Shown: positions 7,679-14,118 of the stretch, piece by piece
Layout: every line of letters starts with the position of its first letter
Position numbering within the stretch: position 1 is the first letter of the stretch
IMG/VR virus record: IMGVR_UViG_3300042887_002870
Coordinates: 1 to 41,056 of that record
Source: a virus
DNA length: 41,056 bases
Strand: one strand, 5' to 3'
Position numbers and translations under genes: made by a program
The notes under the pieces: generated by a model
Told to the model about the DNA's origin: nothing
Databases searched by the model: none
What the model saw: the letters and a program-made list of their open reading frames with translations, nothing else

Positions 7679-7795
7679 ATGCTATATCGATACCTATGCC
7701 ATTTGTGCGACGAAATTTTCAGCTCTAATTTTACCATTAATCAGCTTCCTACAGTTGACGGAGAAATCGTCTGTCCCTGCTGTTCAGGAAAGTAA
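7679..7795 (+). CDS. 38-residue zinc-ribbon microprotein
   Basis: ATG 7679 lies 15 bp after the previous stop with AAGAAAAG upstream; a longer in-frame ATG at 7610 would sit inside the previous gene. CHLC near the start and CPCC at the end form a CxxC...CxxC zinc knuckle. Such mini zinc ribbons are common phage accessory products. Their targets are unknown. Confidence 0.65.
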   Translation: MLYRYLCHLCDEIFSSNFTINQLPTVDGEIVCPCCSGK

Positions 7796-7819
7796 GTGGC
7801 CATCTGGCCACTTTTTTTA
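7794..7819 (+). terminator. Rho-independent terminator
   Basis: The stem AAGTGGCC atct GGCCACTT runs into seven T; the 7679 stop codon overlaps its foot. Confidence 0.85.
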
Positions 7820-7828
7820 TAGCTATGG

Positions 7829-7951
7829 ATTTTACAATTGACAAGAGTCTAAGTTATTACTGCGTAAGGAGTTACGATAGGTCGCGCCGGGGGGCGCGCC
7901 CCTAAGTCCTTACTGCGTAAGCACTTAGAGAATAACAACTGTCAAATGTAA
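7829..7951. repeat. Four-box intergenic module, copy 4
   Basis: Boxes are TAAGTTATTA, TAAGGAGTTA, TAAGTCCTTA and TAAGCACTTA with CTGCG as spacer in both pairs. The core CGCGCCGGGGGGCGCGCC is nearly self-complementary. A further TTGACATTTGTCAA palindrome follows at about 7983. Confidence 0.88.
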
Positions 7952-8053
7952 CAGGTGATATATTAAGAGTGACGGCTTGGCTTTGACATTTGTCAACTGT
8001 AGCAGTGCTTAAAATAGCAATGTAAAAATTTATAAAAATTTTAGAAAATAGTG

Positions 8054-8082
8054 TTGACTTATCGGCGACTATAGACGATGAT
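8054..8082 (+). promoter_or_regulatory. Promoter P8054
   Basis: TTGACT, 17-bp spacer, GATGAT followed by the usual ATATATATAAG tract; it drives the 8122 gene. Confidence 0.75.
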
Positions 8083-8121
8083 ATATATATAAGTGATAGA
8101 GAAGTCCAAAGGGGAATGATC

Positions 8122-8289
8122 ATGAAAGTGTACGTGATATACGGTGGGCATATCGGGGAATGTTGGGTAGAATATGTATATGCTACATTTGAACTAGCCT
8201 ATGCCCATTTTGATAACTACTACGGAATGTCGCATAACCAAAAAATAGAAGCCATTCATGAATTTGAAGTTTTAACTTCTATCTCTTGA
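8122..8289 (+). CDS. Hypothetical 55-residue protein
   Basis: AAGGGGA lies ahead of ATG 8122; an in-frame ATG at 8116 is possible. The product starts MKVYVIYGGHIGECWVEYV, with a beta-strand and aromatic-rich pattern like the small phage proteins that begin VYVV. Its stop TGA forms the middle of the TTGACA box of the next promoter, a tight junction repeated many times in this genome. Confidence 0.7.
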   Translation: MKVYVIYGGHIGECWVEYVYATFELAYAHFDNYYGMSHNQKIEAIHEFEVLTSIS

Positions 8290-8314
8290 CAATTCCAATT
8301 CAGTATGGTAGAAT
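8286..8314 (+). promoter_or_regulatory. Promoter P8286, -35 overlaps stop codon
   Basis: TTGACA, 17-bp spacer, TAGAAT; the TGA of the 8122 gene is inside the -35. It drives the Gp88-like gene. Confidence 0.83.
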
Positions 8315-8348
8315 ATAGCAGGATAAGAAAAGTCTAAGGGGTTCAACT

Positions 8349-9083
8349 ATGTCAGTGAAATTCTCCGCTGCCAATACGAAAATCAAGAAACTTGCCAAGC
8401 TGCCCCAGTTTCAGCGTTGGCTCTCAAACAAACGTAAAATCTATTCTTTCGACTTGCTATCCGGTTTTTCATGCCCTGCTGCAAAGGATTGTCTATCACG
8501 TGCCATACAAACGTCCGAAGGTCGCCGTATTGAAGATGGCCCTGATACTGAATTCCGTTGTTTTTCCGCTTCTCAGGAAGTTGTATATACAAACGTATAT
8601 AACTTACGGAAGGGCAATTTTGACGCTCTCAGGGGTTGTACAACTGTAGAATCTATGGTCGATTTAATTCAATCGGCCTTTCCAAAAAATGCCGGAATTG
8701 TACGCATTCACGTTGCCGGGGATTTTTTCAACCGCTTGTATTTTCTGGCATGGTTGGAAATTGCCCGTAAAAATCCGAGCGTTCTTTTCTATGCCTATAC
8801 CAAACAATTGCCACTTGTAATAGAGAACGCCGATAAAATTCCAGATAATCTGGTATTAACGGCAAGCCGTGGCGGCAAGTATGATGAAATGATCGAGATT
8901 CACGATATGCGTTCGTCAACTGTAGTAGAGTCTGAAGATCACGCCACTGCTTTGGGGTTGCCAGTTGACAGTGATGATTCACACGCTGCCGACCCTGACA
9001 AACGTAGTGAGAGCTTCGCTCTTGTTATCCACGGCACGCAACCGAAGGGACGTAAAAAGTTGAGTTTGCCAGTCTTAGCATAA
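8349..9083 (+). CDS. Gp88-like protein, copy A
   Basis: This 244-residue protein matches the phage gene product 88 family first known from mycobacteriophages: SFDLLSGFSCPAAKDCLSRA, then DGPDTEFRCFSASQE, then IRIHVAGDFFN and LFYAYTKQLP. The function of the family is not known to me. Three Cys (42, 48, 71) are at the same positions in the second copy at 11951 and could bind a metal or Fe-S cluster (inference). It has its own promoter and AAGGGG site and is followed by a hydrophobic micropeptide gene, as is the second copy. Confidence 0.8.
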   Translation: MSVKFSAANTKIKKLAKLPQFQRWLSNKRKIYSFDLLSGFSCPAAKDCLSRAIQTSEGRRIEDGPDTEFRCFSASQEVVYTNVYNLRKGNFDALRGCTTVESMVDLIQSAFPKNAGIVRIHVAGDFFNRLYFLAWLEIARKNPSVLFYAYTKQLPLVIENADKIPDNLVLTASRGGKYDEMIEIHDMRSSTVVESEDHATALGLPVDSDDSHAADPDKRSESFALVIHGTQPKGRKKLSLPVLA

Positions 9084-9094
9084 GGGGCTGGCCT

Positions 9095-9163
9095 ATGATA
9101 ATTGTAATAGCCTTTCTGCTTGGGATGGCTGTTTCGCTAATGTCTAACAATAGTAAAATATAA
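9095..9163 (+). CDS. 22-residue membrane micropeptide, Gp88 partner A
   Basis: The reading frame starts 11 bp after the Gp88-like stop and encodes MIIVIAFLLGMAVSLM plus a short polar tail. The same kind of peptide (MIIVIAFILGMIVALL) follows the second Gp88 copy. Conservation of sequence and position across both copies is the argument for coding. It would be one membrane helix with a polar C-terminus. Confidence 0.72.
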   Translation: MIIVIAFLLGMAVSLMSNNSKI

Positions 9164-9187
9164 CCGGCGATAGCCGGTTATATTTTT
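9162..9187 (+). terminator. Rho-independent terminator
   Basis: The stem ACCGGC gata GCCGGT is followed by TATATTTTTT; it begins on the micropeptide stop codon. Confidence 0.8.
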
Positions 9188-9199
9188 TACCTGTAGCCC

Positions 9200-9320
9200 C
9201 TACATTTGACAGTTGTAAAACTCTAAGTGCTTACTGTGTAAGGACTTAGGATAGCCCCGGCCCTCCGGCGCAGTTGTAACTCCTTACGTAATAACGACTT
9301 ACAGCATAACATTTGTCAGA
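9200..9320. repeat. Four-box intergenic module, copy 5
   Basis: Boxes are TAAGTGCTTA, TAAGGACTTA, TAACTCCTTA and TAACGACTTA around CCCCGGCCCTCCGGCG. The outer ends are ACATTTGACAGTTGT and ACATTTGTCAGA. Confidence 0.85.
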
Positions 9321-9363
9321 GATTAGTGTACAAAAATATTTTTAGAATTTTCTTTTTTTGCTA

Positions 9364-9392
9364 TTGACTTATTAGGTGAAAAAGACGATAAT
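9364..9392 (+). promoter_or_regulatory. Promoter P9364
   Basis: TTGACT, 17-bp spacer, GATAAT, A/T tract upstream; it drives 9418, 9594 and 9860. Confidence 0.82.
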
Positions 9393-9417
9393 ATATATAT
9401 CAAGAAAGGGCATAGCG

Positions 9418-9597
9418 ATGATGATCTCAGAGAAAGTCAGAATCACGGTAGAGTTCAACGGTAAGAAATATCAGCAAATTACAAACGTAGTAAGCGATGG
9501 TGCTTATCATAACGTGTGTAATGAAATTAAGAAGATTATTGATTCGGCATGGATCAATAAGAAAATCACCTCATATTGTTGGAGCTATATATCATGA
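9418..9597 (+). CDS. Hypothetical 59-residue protein
   Basis: ATG 9418 follows AAGAAAGGG; an in-frame ATG at 9376 lies between the -35 and -10 boxes and cannot be used. The product is a small alpha/beta protein with VRITVEFNGKKYQQ near the start. Its stop overlaps the ATG of the next gene (ATGA), so the two are translationally coupled. Confidence 0.72.
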   Translation: MMISEKVRITVEFNGKKYQQITNVVSDGAYHNVCNEIKKIIDSAWINKKITSYCWSYIS

Positions 9598-9842
9598 CTG
9601 TCAGAGAATTAATCAATATTTTAAATTCAATTCCCGAAGATACTGAAGTCAGAATGATTGACACCCGTTCTCTCTGCGGAACTGAACATATACATTATAA
9701 TCTTGTAGAGGATGATTTAACATCATTATTCTACAAGGCTGAAGACAAGGTTTTACTATTGTCTGCACTTGAAAGAAAAGGAATTGTAGAGTGGGGCTGG
9801 GGCGACAATATAAAGTCATATACTGATGTAGAGATAAAATAA
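9594..9842 (+). CDS. VRELI-family small phage protein 1
   Basis: ATG 9594 overlaps the upstream TGA. This 82-residue product begins MTVRELINILNSIPEDTEVRMID. That start, a helix then a strand with 'leucine, proline, Asp/Glu, Val', is common in a widespread family of small phage proteins of unknown role. Relatives in this window are at 9860 and 16670. Confidence 0.78.
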   Translation: MTVRELINILNSIPEDTEVRMIDTRSLCGTEHIHYNLVEDDLTSLFYKAEDKVLLLSALERKGIVEWGWGDNIKSYTDVEIK

Positions 9843-9859
9843 CTATAGAGGGCATAATC

Positions 9860-10066
9860 ATGAGTGTCAGAGAACTAATCCAACAATTGTCAAAGATCGA
9901 AAATCAAGATCTTGAAGTTGTCTATGGCGATATCGATTATGAGAACTTTCCGGGTATTGATTTCTATTTGTGGAATTTAGACTATCCATCTTATGAAATA
10001 AAAGATGGTACAACTGTAGTAAATATCGGATGTCGAAGCGATAATGCAATTACAATTATCAATTGA
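9860..10066 (+). CDS. VRELI-family small phage protein 2
   Basis: This 68-residue product begins MSVRELIQQLSKIENQDLEVVYGD, related to the gene just upstream, with AGAGGG ahead of it. There is no terminator after it: its TGA stop is within the outer TTGACAACTG arm of intergenic module copy 6. Confidence 0.78.
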   Translation: MSVRELIQQLSKIENQDLEVVYGDIDYENFPGIDFYLWNLDYPSYEIKDGTTVVNIGCRSDNAITIIN

Positions 10067-10187
10067 CAACTGTCGAGACGTAAACCCTTACCCTATAAGG
10101 ACTTAGGGGGGGGGGCCGCCCCGGCGGCGCTGCCGTAAGTCCTTACTGCGTAAGTACTTACGATTCTACATTTGTCAACTGACAACT
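10062..10187. repeat. Four-box intergenic module, copy 6
   Basis: Boxes are TAAACCCTTA, TAAGGACTTA, TAAGTCCTTA and TAAGTACTTA; the core includes an 11-G run then CCGCCCCGGCGGCG. The left outer arm overlaps the stop codon of the 9860 gene. Confidence 0.85.
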
Positions 10188-10234
10188 ATAAAAGCACAGC
10201 TCAAAAATATTTTTAAAATTTTCCAGAATTTCTC

Positions 10235-10263
10235 TTGCAATGGTTCTGAAAAGACGATATATT
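10235..10263 (+). promoter_or_regulatory. Promoter P10235
   Basis: TTGCAA, 17-bp spacer, TATATT, A/T tract upstream; weaker boxes than its neighbours. It drives the acidic protein gene. Confidence 0.65.
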
Positions 10264-10317
10264 ATATACATGGTTAAGGTAATTCGCCTGACCGAAAAAC
10301 CCCTAGCGGAGCTTATC

Positions 10318-10632
10318 ATGAGCGACTTCATCAATGACATTCAGGCTGACGAACTGGTCAATGGCAACTATTATATGGGCGAATACCAGCCCACAGATCA
10401 GGATCTGGCCGATATGGCCGAAGCCTTTCAACTGTCGGACGATGAAACCGACGATATGCTGGCGGATATGCACGATTCCGCTGGCCACTGGGCCGATGAG
10501 TATGCCGAAGCTCATGAGGCCAATTTGGATTGGGATTGGATGGCGGAAATGGCGGATGATGATGCCATTACAGATGTCGGACACGGCAAGGATTGGGGCG
10601 ATACGGGCGAGTACGATTGCAATGACTGGTAA
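10318..10632 (+). CDS. Highly acidic protein, DNA-mimic-like
   Basis: ATG 10318 is chosen for CGGAG at 8-10 bases upstream and because the frame before it covers the promoter. The 104-residue product has about 32 Asp/Glu, one Lys and no Arg. Acidic residues sit in helical runs such as DDETDDMLADMHD and MADDDA, and there are five Trp. This is the profile of phage DNA-mimic inhibitors (anti-restriction or anti-defence proteins), but I recognise no family. Its codons are clearly more GC-rich than those of its neighbours, which hints at recent acquisition. Confidence 0.78.
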   Translation: MSDFINDIQADELVNGNYYMGEYQPTDQDLADMAEAFQLSDDETDDMLADMHDSAGHWADEYAEAHEANLDWDWMAEMADDDAITDVGHGKDWGDTGEYDCNDW

Positions 10633-10633
10633 G

Positions 10634-10660
10634 AAAAGCGGCCTTCGGGCCGCTTTTCAT
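10634..10660 (+). terminator. Rho-independent terminator
   Basis: The stem AAAAGCGGCC ttcg GGCCGCTTTT, a stable UUCG-type tetraloop hairpin, follows the acidic protein gene. Confidence 0.88.
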
Positions 10661-10671
10661 TTTGGCTTATA

Positions 10672-10792
10672 TTTTACAAATGACAGTTGTCTAAGTTATT
10701 GTGGCGTAAGGACTTAGGATAGGCCCGTCCGGGCGGCGCTGCCGTAAGTCCTTACTACGTAAGCACTTACAGCTCTACAATTGTCAAGTGTA
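10672..10792. repeat. Four-box intergenic module, copy 7
   Basis: Boxes are TAAGTTATTG, TAAGGACTTA, TAAGTCCTTA and TAAGCACTTA around CCCGTCCGGGCGGCG. Next to it, at about 10817-10855, are further TTGTCAACTGTCAATTGT and ACAATTGTAA elements. No rightward gene follows; the next gene is on the minus strand. Confidence 0.85.
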
Positions 10793-10858
10793 ACACGCTA
10801 TATAGTCGGAGTTGGCCGACATTTGTCAACTGTCAATTGTAAGATACAATTGTAAAAT

Positions 10859-10890
10859 AAAATGCAATCGGCCTAAACCGATTGCATTTT
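10859..10890. terminator. Bidirectional terminator
   Basis: The perfect stem AAAATGCAATCGG / CCGATTGCATTTT around CCTAAA can end both the leftward 10898 gene and rightward read-through. Confidence 0.85.
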
Positions 10891-10897
10891 ACAGTTA

Positions 10898-11167
10898 TTA
10901 TAGGCTATTTGCAAATGCCCGAATTGAAACATTTTTTGGCTTGTGCCATTCATCCTCATACAATTGTTCGAAGGTATCATCTGAAATGTTAAACTCTGAA
11001 TTTTCAAATCTCCCCGGCATATCTGCGCCGAAATTATCCTCAATATAATCTCTCAATTCCTGAATTTTTTCTTCCCGTAATTCATTATAGCATTTTGAAC
11101 AATAGTTCAAGCCCTCAGAATCGACATGATTAACTTCAACCGAGCTATCGCAATATGCACAATTCAT
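10898..11167 (-). CDS. Zinc-ribbon acidic protein on the minus strand
   Basis: ATG 11167 is chosen because AGGA lies 8 bases ahead; ATG 11176 is too close to that site. The 89-residue product has CAYC and, about 20 residues later, CSKC, a zinc-ribbon pair, followed by an acidic helical tail (YEDEWHKP). It is the only leftward gene in this rightward region and has its own promoter and terminator. No family is recognised. Confidence 0.78.
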   Translation of the reverse strand: MNCAYCDSSVEVNHVDSEGLNYCSKCYNELREEKIQELRDYIEDNFGADMPGRFENSEFNISDDTFEQLYEDEWHKPKNVSIRAFANSL

Positions 11168-11223
11168 TAGAATCATCCTATCTAGTGTCTAGGTTAAGCG
11201 AACTGCTTTAACCTTATATATAT

Positions 11224-11252
11224 AATATATCGGATAGAGTATTAAAAATCAA
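11224..11252 (-). promoter_or_regulatory. Leftward promoter for 10898 gene
   Basis: Read on the minus strand: TTGATT, 17-bp spacer, TATATT, preceded by a T/A tract. Confidence 0.7.
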
Positions 11253-11296
11253 TAGCAAAAAAGAAAAATAAAAATTATTTTTTTTAAAAAAATTAC

Positions 11297-11325
11297 TTGA
11301 CTTTCAAGGCGGCATAGTCGATAAT
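11297..11325 (+). promoter_or_regulatory. Promoter P11297
   Basis: TTGACT, 17-bp spacer, GATAAT and ATATATATAAG; back to back with the leftward promoter at 11224. Confidence 0.83.
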
Positions 11326-11368
11326 ATATATATAAGAGATCAAGAGACCACTAGGCAAGGGATCAAAA

Positions 11369-11569
11369 ATGACCGCTTCAAAGCCACGCTACTATCGTTT
11401 CACCGCTGGCCTTATTACTCGCCATTCTTATAGTGAGCGTTACGATTTTCAAAATAAGACCGATACGGAAAATTTTCTGGCGTGGGTCAACGGACATGAT
11501 CCAAAGCTGATTAAAGATATTAAAGTAGAATTTAATACAATTACGATTTTTTGGTGGCGGAACCGTTGA
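11369..11569 (+). CDS. Hypothetical 66-residue protein
   Basis: AAGGGA precedes the ATG. The product is basic, with a YYRFTAGLITRHSY strand pair and a DTENFLAWVNGHDPKL helix. Its TGA stop is inside the TTGACA of the next promoter. No family is recognised. Confidence 0.72.
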   Translation: MTASKPRYYRFTAGLITRHSYSERYDFQNKTDTENFLAWVNGHDPKLIKDIKVEFNTITIFWWRNR

Positions 11570-11593
11570 CACGCCGCTATTCTATGGTATAAT
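11566..11593 (+). promoter_or_regulatory. Promoter P11566, -35 overlaps stop codon
   Basis: TTGACA, 16-bp spacer, TATAAT; the TGA of the 11369 gene is within the -35. Confidence 0.87.
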
Positions 11594-11632
11594 AGAATCG
11601 TAACCAATAACTCAATTCAGGAAAGGGCTAAA

Positions 11633-11875
11633 ATGCCAGTAGATTTTGACTTCGCAATTCCGGTTTTGTGTGCCACAGAATCCGATAACGAAAATTTTGC
11701 CGTTCAGGTCGCAACTATGCGATCTGAAAAGGATGCTTTCACATACGGGAAATCATGCACCCGATACGGCGGGAAGGTGCTTTCAACGTGGAAATCCGAC
11801 GTAAGCGGGAATTGGTTTGTGCGGGTTATATACTATAAAGATGAAAACGGAAAAATTGGCCCAAAATACTCTTGA
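11633..11875 (+). CDS. Hypothetical 80-residue protein
   Basis: AGGAAAGG precedes the ATG. The second half reads like a beta-sheet (TRYGGKVLSTWKSDVSGNWFVRVIYY). No family is recognised. Its TGA is inside the TTGACA of the promoter for the second Gp88 copy. Confidence 0.72.
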   Translation: MPVDFDFAIPVLCATESDNENFAVQVATMRSEKDAFTYGKSCTRYGGKVLSTWKSDVSGNWFVRVIYYKDENGKIGPKYS

Positions 11876-11899
11876 CATCCCGTTTCGGTATAGTATAAT
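11872..11899 (+). promoter_or_regulatory. Promoter P11872, -35 overlaps stop codon
   Basis: TTGACA, 16-bp spacer, TATAAT. A CGTGG...CCACG hairpin (11905-11924) lies in the leader just after the expected start of transcription. Confidence 0.87.
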
Positions 11900-11950
11900 A
11901 TAATCGTGGTCACAGTGGCCACGATTTTCCAGTCCAAAGGATATACGGCA

Positions 11951-12685
11951 ATGAATTTCAGCCCTGCGAATACCAAACTCAAAAAACTGTATAAGTCTGA
12001 AAATCCCGCTATTCAGGCTTATTTAAGCGGAAAGCGCAAAGTCTATTCGTTCGATCTGTTGAGTGGTCATTCCTGCCCATTCGCAGATAAGTGCCTCTCA
12101 AAAGCAGTCGAAACGCCAGAGGGCCGACGCATACAGGATGGCCCAAATACTGAATTTAGGTGCTTTTCCGCTTCGCAGGAAGTGGTTTACACCAATGTTT
12201 ACAATTCCCGTAAAGGGAATTTTGAAAATGTTCGCTTTTTAGAGCGTGATGAAATAGCGGCTATTATTCAGGATTCATTGCCAAAAAATGCCGGTATCAT
12301 TAGAATCCATGTGGCCGGTGATTTTTTCAATATCAAATATTTTCAGGCATGGCTTGATGTGGCCCGGAATAATACAAATGTACTATTCTATGCCTATACA
12401 AAAGCCCTTCCTTTCTGGATTAAATGTCAGGATGAAATTCCTACAAATGTAATCTTGACCGCCTCATATGGTGGCCGATGTGATAGCATGATCGCAGAGC
12501 ATAACCTGCGATATTCGCTGGTTGTCAATTGTCAGGGAGAAGCTGACGATTTTAGCTTGGAAGTCGATAACGATGATTCTCATGCCGCCGATCCTACAAA
12601 TGTAAACAAATCGTTTGCATTGATCATTCACGGCACGCAGCCGAAGAAAGCGAAAAAGAAAGCCCTTACAAATATGGGGGCATAA
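11951..12685 (+). CDS. Gp88-like protein, copy B
   Basis: ATG 11951 is chosen for AAAGGA upstream; a GTG at 11906 lies in the leader hairpin. The 244-residue product is a full-length paralogue of the 8349 product: SCPFADKCLS, RCFSASQEVVYTNVYN, IRIHVAGDFFN, LFYAYTKALP and a C-terminal FALIIHGTQPK. Cys42, Cys48 and Cys71 are at the same positions as in copy A. Its stop overlaps the start of the micropeptide gene (TAATG), so this copy is translationally coupled to its partner. Confidence 0.8.
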   Translation: MNFSPANTKLKKLYKSENPAIQAYLSGKRKVYSFDLLSGHSCPFADKCLSKAVETPEGRRIQDGPNTEFRCFSASQEVVYTNVYNSRKGNFENVRFLERDEIAAIIQDSLPKNAGIIRIHVAGDFFNIKYFQAWLDVARNNTNVLFYAYTKALPFWIKCQDEIPTNVILTASYGGRCDSMIAEHNLRYSLVVNCQGEADDFSLEVDNDDSHAADPTNVNKSFALIIHGTQPKKAKKKALTNMGA

Positions 12686-12759
12686 TGATTATAGTAATCG
12701 CCTTCATTTTGGGCATGATCGTCGCACTATTGCCAAATGTAAAAGACAGTCAGCTTTAG
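12685..12759 (+). CDS. 24-residue membrane micropeptide, Gp88 partner B
   Basis: It starts on the stop codon of Gp88 copy B and encodes MIIVIAFILGMIVALLPNVK plus four residues. The first ten residues match the micropeptide after copy A at nine positions. The stop codon sits in the loop of the terminator. Single membrane helix predicted. Confidence 0.75.
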   Translation: MIIVIAFILGMIVALLPNVKDSQL

Positions 12760-12773
12760 CTGGCTGTTTTTTT
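12745..12773 (+). terminator. Rho-independent terminator
   Basis: The stem CAGTCAGC ttta GCTGGCTG is followed by seven T; it contains the micropeptide stop codon. Confidence 0.85.
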
Positions 12774-12781
12774 GTATAGTG

Positions 12782-12905
12782 GTTTTACAATTGTTATGCT
12801 GTAAACCCTTATGGCGTAAGGACTTACGGCACGCCGTGCCGGGGGGCGCGCCCCTAAGTCCTTGCTACGCAAGCACTTATGGCAATCATACATTTGTCAA
12901 TTGTA
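12782..12905. repeat. Four-box intergenic module, copy 8
   Basis: Boxes are TAAACCCTTA, TAAGGACTTA, TAAGTCCTTG and AAGCACTTA. The core GCCGTGCCGGGGGGCGCGCC is very GC-rich. The right end is ACATTTGTCAATTGTAG. Confidence 0.85.
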
Positions 12906-12944
12906 GCAGAGTAAAAATATTTATAAAAAAATTTATTTTACCTA

Positions 12945-12972
12945 TTGACTATGCCGATATATATTGTATAAT
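12945..12972 (+). promoter_or_regulatory. Promoter P12945
   Basis: TTGACT, 16-bp spacer, TATAAT, A/T tract upstream. Confidence 0.8.
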
Positions 12973-13014
12973 GATAGTATAAGAAACAAGAGACAAGTCA
13001 AGAGAGGGGAAAGA

Positions 13015-13242
13015 ATGATGAATACCGAAGGTCAATCTAATATCAAGTCTCAAGAATTGCTGAACAAAATCGTCGAAATGCTCGCCCCCGTGATTGATGA
13101 AAAAAACTGGGGATTTACTGACCGTGACGGTGATTTTCGACACTGTAAGCAATGGACAGACACTTTCAATCTTGGAAAGAAAGTCGGACATCCAAAAGAA
13201 ATTGCAGAAAAAATTATCGAATTAATCCGAGAATTTTCTTGA
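13015..13242 (+). CDS. Hypothetical 75-residue protein
   Basis: ATG 13015 follows GAGAGGGGA; an ATG at 12964 lies on the -10 box. The product is helical and charged at both ends with an NWGFTDRDGDF middle. No family is recognised. Its TGA overlaps the next TTGACA. Confidence 0.72.
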   Translation: MMNTEGQSNIKSQELLNKIVEMLAPVIDEKNWGFTDRDGDFRHCKQWTDTFNLGKKVGHPKEIAEKIIELIREFS

Positions 13243-13267
13243 CATGATAGGGTGAATATCCTATAAT
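13239..13267 (+). promoter_or_regulatory. Promoter P13239, -35 overlaps stop codon
   Basis: TTGACA, 17-bp spacer, TATAAT. Confidence 0.86.
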
Positions 13268-13306
13268 GATAGTATAAGAAACAAGGGAACGCTGAAAGGG
13301 CGAAAA

Positions 13307-13513
13307 ATGATCGAAGTCATAATCTCAGAAGTTCAGTATGTTGACGGTTGTTTCCGACACATTAGTGCCCGTGGTACTAACAAGCGTAGTTTCAAAAAAG
13401 CTACGGCAGCGGCACGAAAGGCTTTTGCCCGTGCTGAGTTGGGCGGCACTCCAACTGTCGGATTTTTTACCATTAAAAAAGATGGTAAAATTTTAGTTGA
13501 AAAGGTCAATTAA
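13307..13513 (+). CDS. Hypothetical basic protein
   Basis: AAAGGG precedes the ATG. The 68-residue product has a strand, a very basic Lys/Arg/Ala helix (KKATAAARKAFARAE) and a closing beta pair. It could bind nucleic acid (inference). No family is recognised. Confidence 0.72.
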   Translation: MIEVIISEVQYVDGCFRHISARGTNKRSFKKATAAARKAFARAELGGTPTVGFFTIKKDGKILVEKVN

Positions 13514-13515
13514 GA

Positions 13516-13543
13516 CTTGACAACTAATTCAAGTATGATATAA
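13516..13543 (+). promoter_or_regulatory. Promoter P13516 for structured RNAs
   Basis: TTGACA, 16-bp spacer, TATAAT. Transcription should start at about 13549-13550, exactly the 5' end of the stem of the RNA at 13549. Confidence 0.86.
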
Positions 13544-13548
13544 TAATA

Positions 13549-13624
13549 TTGTGAGGTGAGAGTCCTTTTATGCTACATGCGGCGGGGCTTAAACACTGAA
13601 TTAACAGATGAGGTCTCATCTCAC
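13549..13624 (+). ncRNA. Structured small RNA with 12-bp terminal stem
   Basis: The ends TGTGAGGTGAGA and TCTCATCTCACA pair over 12 positions with one G-U. The closed 76-nt unit begins at the predicted transcription start. The inside holds a second possible pairing (GTCC with GGGG) and no T-arm or anticodon arm, so it is not a tRNA. It is followed four bases later by a tRNA-like gene and a CTGACA...TGTCAG hairpin. No Rfam-type family is recognised. Confidence 0.6.
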
Positions 13625-13628
13625 AATT

Positions 13629-13694
13629 TGATCATGTCGTCTAATGTAAGACTGGTAGCAATATCACAATGCGGGTTCGAATCCCGCCATGATC
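13629..13694 (+). tRNA. tRNA-like gene with shortened anticodon arm
   Basis: The acceptor GATCATG/CATGATC and the T-arm GCGGG TTCGAAT CCCGC are perfect and the D-arm is GTC...GAC. Only 18 bases separate D and T arms, where about 22 are normal. The best anticodon stem is four pairs (TGGT/ATCA) with a six-base loop and no T at position 33. It is either a decayed tRNA or a tRNA mimic; no anticodon can be assigned. Confidence 0.55.
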
Positions 13695-13751
13695 ATTCTG
13701 ACAACTGTGTCAGGTTCCTGTATCAATGTTCACTATTCAAGGTGAAACGCT

Positions 13752-14051
13752 ATGGCTTCCCGTATCCGTGATTCTCGCCGTCAAGTTCTTCGTACATCTA
13801 AAGATAACGCTTCCATTATGCGGGGGCGTTCTGAGGGGCTGATTATCGGAAACAAACTGATCATCGTACAAGAGTCGAAGGATGGCACTGTAAGCGAGTT
13901 CCGTTGCCATATGGCCGATTCGACATTTGTCGGGCTTGTTAAACAAATTCAGACAATGCTCAAAAATAAGAATAAAAAGTCCCGTAAACGCAGACTTAAC
14001 TTCCGTGAACGGGTTGAAAGTTATGGTTGGAAATTAAATATTCCGGCTTGA
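13752..14051 (+). CDS. Hypothetical basic protein
   Basis: AAGGTG precedes the ATG. This 99-residue product has Arg-rich ends (MASRIRDSRRQVLR and KNKKSRKRRLNFRERV) around a beta-like centre (GLIIGNKLIIVQES). Nucleic-acid binding is plausible. Its TGA overlaps the next TTGACT. Confidence 0.72.
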   Translation: MASRIRDSRRQVLRTSKDNASIMRGRSEGLIIGNKLIIVQESKDGTVSEFRCHMADSTFVGLVKQIQTMLKNKNKKSRKRRLNFRERVESYGWKLNIPA

Positions 14052-14076
14052 CTTTCTGAATAGACTAGAATATAAT
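14048..14076 (+). promoter_or_regulatory. Promoter P14048, -35 overlaps stop codon
   Basis: TTGACT, 17-bp spacer, TATAAT. A GGTATCAGAAATAGGTCTGATACC hairpin-like leader follows (14078-14101). Confidence 0.84.
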
Positions 14077-14118
14077 AGGGTATCAGAAATAGGTCTGATA
14101 CCTTTTGAGGATGATAGA

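Noticed and set aside
10334-10717. 127-codon frame on the plus strand over the acidic gene
   Set aside because: It is an out-of-frame reading of the GC-rich acidic gene and runs through its terminator and into a box module.
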